Shown one piece after another: positions 19,579 through 21,235 of a stretch of DNA of 21,235 nucleotides. Location of the stretch: positions 1 through 21,235 of the forward strand of contig JABJOK010000111.1 in NCBI GenBank assembly GCA_018664365.1. The letters run 5' to 3'. Under the pieces are notes generated by a model that saw only the letters and a program-made list of their open reading frames with translations, had not been told where the DNA came from and searched no databases. Numbering within the stretch: position 1 is the stretch's first letter; each line of letters opens with the position of its first letter. Position numbers and translations under genes: made by a program. This DNA is from Candidatus Peregrinibacteria bacterium. GTDB lineage: Bacteria > Patescibacteriota > Gracilibacteria > UBA1369 > LOWO2-01-FULL-3.

Positions 19579-21235
19579 TGCAAAACAGGGACCTTTCAAG
19601 GGTACTAAGCACGACCTCAAGACACCTAAAAAAACTCGACTCTTTAGGTGTCAAAACAGTTAAGGACTTCCTCCTGTATTTTCCAAGAACCTACAACGAT
19701 ACTAGTGAATTCACAAAGATATCCGAGCTAACAACAGACCAAGCTCACACTATCAAAGGAAAATTGACCAACCTCTTCAACATGCGAACAAAGCATGGGA
19801 AGAAAATTACAAGAGGCATTTTTACAGACGAAACAGGATCAATTGAAGTGGTTTGGTTTAACCAGCCGCATCTAACGAGAATGCTACCAAGGAAAGCGGA
19901 AATAATTTTAACCGGAAAAGCAAAGTACTCAATGGGCAAGATGTCACTTCAAAGCCCCACACACGAAATAATAAAACCATACGAGGAGCAAATTCACACA
20001 GGAAGAATCGTTCCCGTATACCATGAGACAGAAGGAATTACCTCTAAATGGATGCGAGAGAAATTAAAGCCACTAATAGATAACTGGCTAGAGCTATTTC
20101 CCGAGTACATGCCAGAAGAAGTTATCCAAGAACACGACTTCCTTCCATACAACGAAGCTATTAGAAACGCTCATTTCCCAGAAAACGAATCACAATTAGC
20201 TGAGGCCCGTGATCGACTGGCATTTGACGAGCTATTCCTGTTGCAACTGAAGGTTCTACAAAAAAAATGGCACTGGCAAAACATAAAAGACGGCGAAGCA
20301 AAAAAAATAGCAATAAATAAAGAAGTTCTAAAAGCAGGAGTTGAATCACTTCCATACGAATTAACAGAAGCACAAAAACGCACATTAATGGAAATCCTCG
20401 AAGACCTACAAAAACCTTTCCCTATGAGTCGGTTAGTTCAAGGAGACGTTGGGTCAGGAAAAACGGTTGTCGCAGCTCTAGCAGCTTTAAACACAGTAAT
20501 GGAAGGACACCAGGTAGCAATCATGGCGCCAACTGAAATTTTAGCGAAACAGCACTATCAAACATTTATATCTACACTTAAAGATTTCAGCCTCAACATA
20601 CAGTTTATTGCAGGTAGCTCTACCAAGAAACAAAAAGAAGAAGTCATCCGCCAAATGAAAACCGGAACAGTAGATATAATGATAGGTACACATTCATTAA
20701 TACAAGAAGGGATAGGATTCAAAAGCCTAGGACTCGCAATAATTGATGAACAACACCGATTTGGTGTCAAACAAAGAGAAATTTTGAAAAGTTATGGATC
20801 GCCACACTTGCTAAATATGACAGCAACACCCATTCCAAGAACACTAGCAATCACAATATACGGAGACCAAGACCTATCAGTAATCGACGAACTTCCAAAA
20901 GGACGACAAGAAATCACAACAAAGCTAGTTCCTGAAAACAAAAGACAAGACGCCTATAGATGGATAGAAGATCAGGTAAAAAAGGGAAGACAAACATTCA
21001 TAATCTGCCCACTAATAGACGAATCAGACACCTTGGAAGTAAAATCAGTTCTACAAGAATTCGCATTCCTAGCAGATCACATCTTTCCAGACCTTGAGCT
21101 AGGACTTTTGCATGGAAAATTAAAACAGGAAGACAAGGACAAGGTGATGGAAGATTTTAAAGACAACAAGATCCAAATACTTGTTTCAACATCAGTAATT
21201 GAAGTAGGAATAGATTTTCCAAATGCAAATTTAAT
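19578..21235 (+). CDS. recG: ATP-dependent DNA helicase RecG (3' truncated by the window)
   Basis: RecG remodels stalled replication forks and branched recombination intermediates. The frame starts at the ATG at 19578, overlapping the tyrS stop by one base, and stays open for 552 codons to the window edge. The N-terminal wedge/OB domain spans about 1-135 (VKTVKDFLLYFPRTYND at 25-41; GIFTDETGSIEVVWFNQ). The helicase core follows with LTEAQKRTL (262-270), Walker A GDVGSGKT (289-296), MAPTEILAKQH (316-326), the DEQHRFG box (389-395; Gln in place of Ala is normal for RecG) and TATPIPRT (414-421). The visible end reaches the STSVIEVGIDFPNA motif of the second RecA domain. The missing part should be roughly 120-150 residues. 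Confidence 0.96.
   Translation, partial: MQNRDLSRVLSTTSRHLKKLDSLGVKTVKDFLLYFPRTYNDTSEFTKISELTTDQAHTIKGKLTNLFNMRTKHGKKITRGIFTDETGSIEVVWFNQPHLTRMLPRKAEIILTGKAKYSMGKMSLQSPTHEIIKPYEEQIHTGRIVPVYHETEGITSKWMREKLKPLIDNWLELFPEYMPEEVIQEHDFLPYNEAIRNAHFPENESQLAEARDRLAFDELFLLQLKVLQKKWHWQNIKDGEAKKIAINKEVLKAGVESLPYELTEAQKRTLMEILEDLQKPFPMSRLVQGDVGSGKTVVAALAALNTVMEGHQVAIMAPTEILAKQHYQTFISTLKDFSLNIQFIAGSSTKKQKEEVIRQMKTGTVDIMIGTHSLIQEGIGFKSLGLAIIDEQHRFGVKQREILKSYGSPHLLNMTATPIPRTLAITIYGDQDLSVIDELPKGRQEITTKLVPENKRQDAYRWIEDQVKKGRQTFIICPLIDESDTLEVKSVLQEFAFLADHIFPDLELGLLHGKLKQEDKDKVMEDFKDNKIQILVSTSVIEVGIDFPNANL

Noticed and set aside
3..21235. Recoding of TGA as glycine or tryptophan
   Set aside because: TGA ends several genes at the expected place (first gene, folE, obgE), and no conserved Gly or Trp falls on an in-frame TGA.
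3..21235. CRISPR arrays, insertion sequences, prophage or attachment sites
   Set aside because: I saw no spaced direct repeats, transposase, integrase or terminal inverted repeats; the genes are housekeeping in nature. No defence system is visible.

Overview
The window is a gene-dense, AT-rich bacterial chromosome segment. It has 22 protein-coding genes (two cut by the window edges), one tRNA, no rRNA, no CRISPR array and no insertion sequence. Genes sit end to end, often overlapping by a few bases, and no gap exceeds 150 bp. TGA serves as a normal stop (for example folE and obgE), so the glycine-TGA code of Gracilibacteria/Absconditabacteria does not apply. The compact layout, the pilin-like protein with two C-terminal membrane helices, the lysine-rich proteins, the lack of Shine-Dalgarno sequences and the 'CNNLAFG' nucleotidyltransferase all suggest a Candidate Phyla Radiation (Patescibacteria) member. 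That placement is inference; no marker gene here fixes it. A nearly complete folate pathway would make it a metabolically richer member than most.

Layout. 3-1734 (+): C-terminal part of a PrsW-like membrane protein, then a GT4 glycosyltransferase. 1724-2329 (-): pilin-like secreted/membrane protein. 2418-3767 (+): der. 3762-4487 (-): nucleotidyltransferase. 4510-6630 (+): uvrC carrying an inserted GNAT-like domain. 6617-7795 (-): thiI. 7859-8158 (-): small acidic unknown protein. 8233-12969 (+): seven-gene folate operon folP, PTPS-III, folK, folE, pabA, pabB, pabC. 12938-13402 (-): unknown cysteine-containing protein. 13453-14076 (-): DedA, directly behind tRNA-Leu(CAA) at 14089-14175 (-). 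14247-16538 (+): obgE, pth, rplU. 16541-18227 (-): TrmB-like regulator followed by an RluD-type pseudouridine synthase. 18373-21235 (+): tyrS and recG, the latter running off the edge.

How the genes work together. FolE makes dihydroneopterin triphosphate. The PTPS-III protein, which has Glu26 beside the catalytic Cys25, can turn it directly into 6-hydroxymethyldihydropterin and so bypass the absent FolB. FolK pyrophosphorylates the product, PabA/B/C make p-aminobenzoate, and FolP joins the two halves to dihydropteroate. Most other genes serve translation and ribosome assembly (der, obgE, pth, rplU, rluD, thiI, tyrS, tRNA-Leu) or DNA repair (uvrC, recG).

Most notable observations: a GNAT-like domain inside the UvrC nuclease domain; a FolB-less folate operon using PTPS-III; a perfectly palindromic -10 element shared by uvrC and its divergent neighbour, 7 nt from both start codons; several other -10 boxes 7-8 nt from the start codon, predicting leaderless mRNAs; and operator-like palindromes in the obgE and tyrS promoters.
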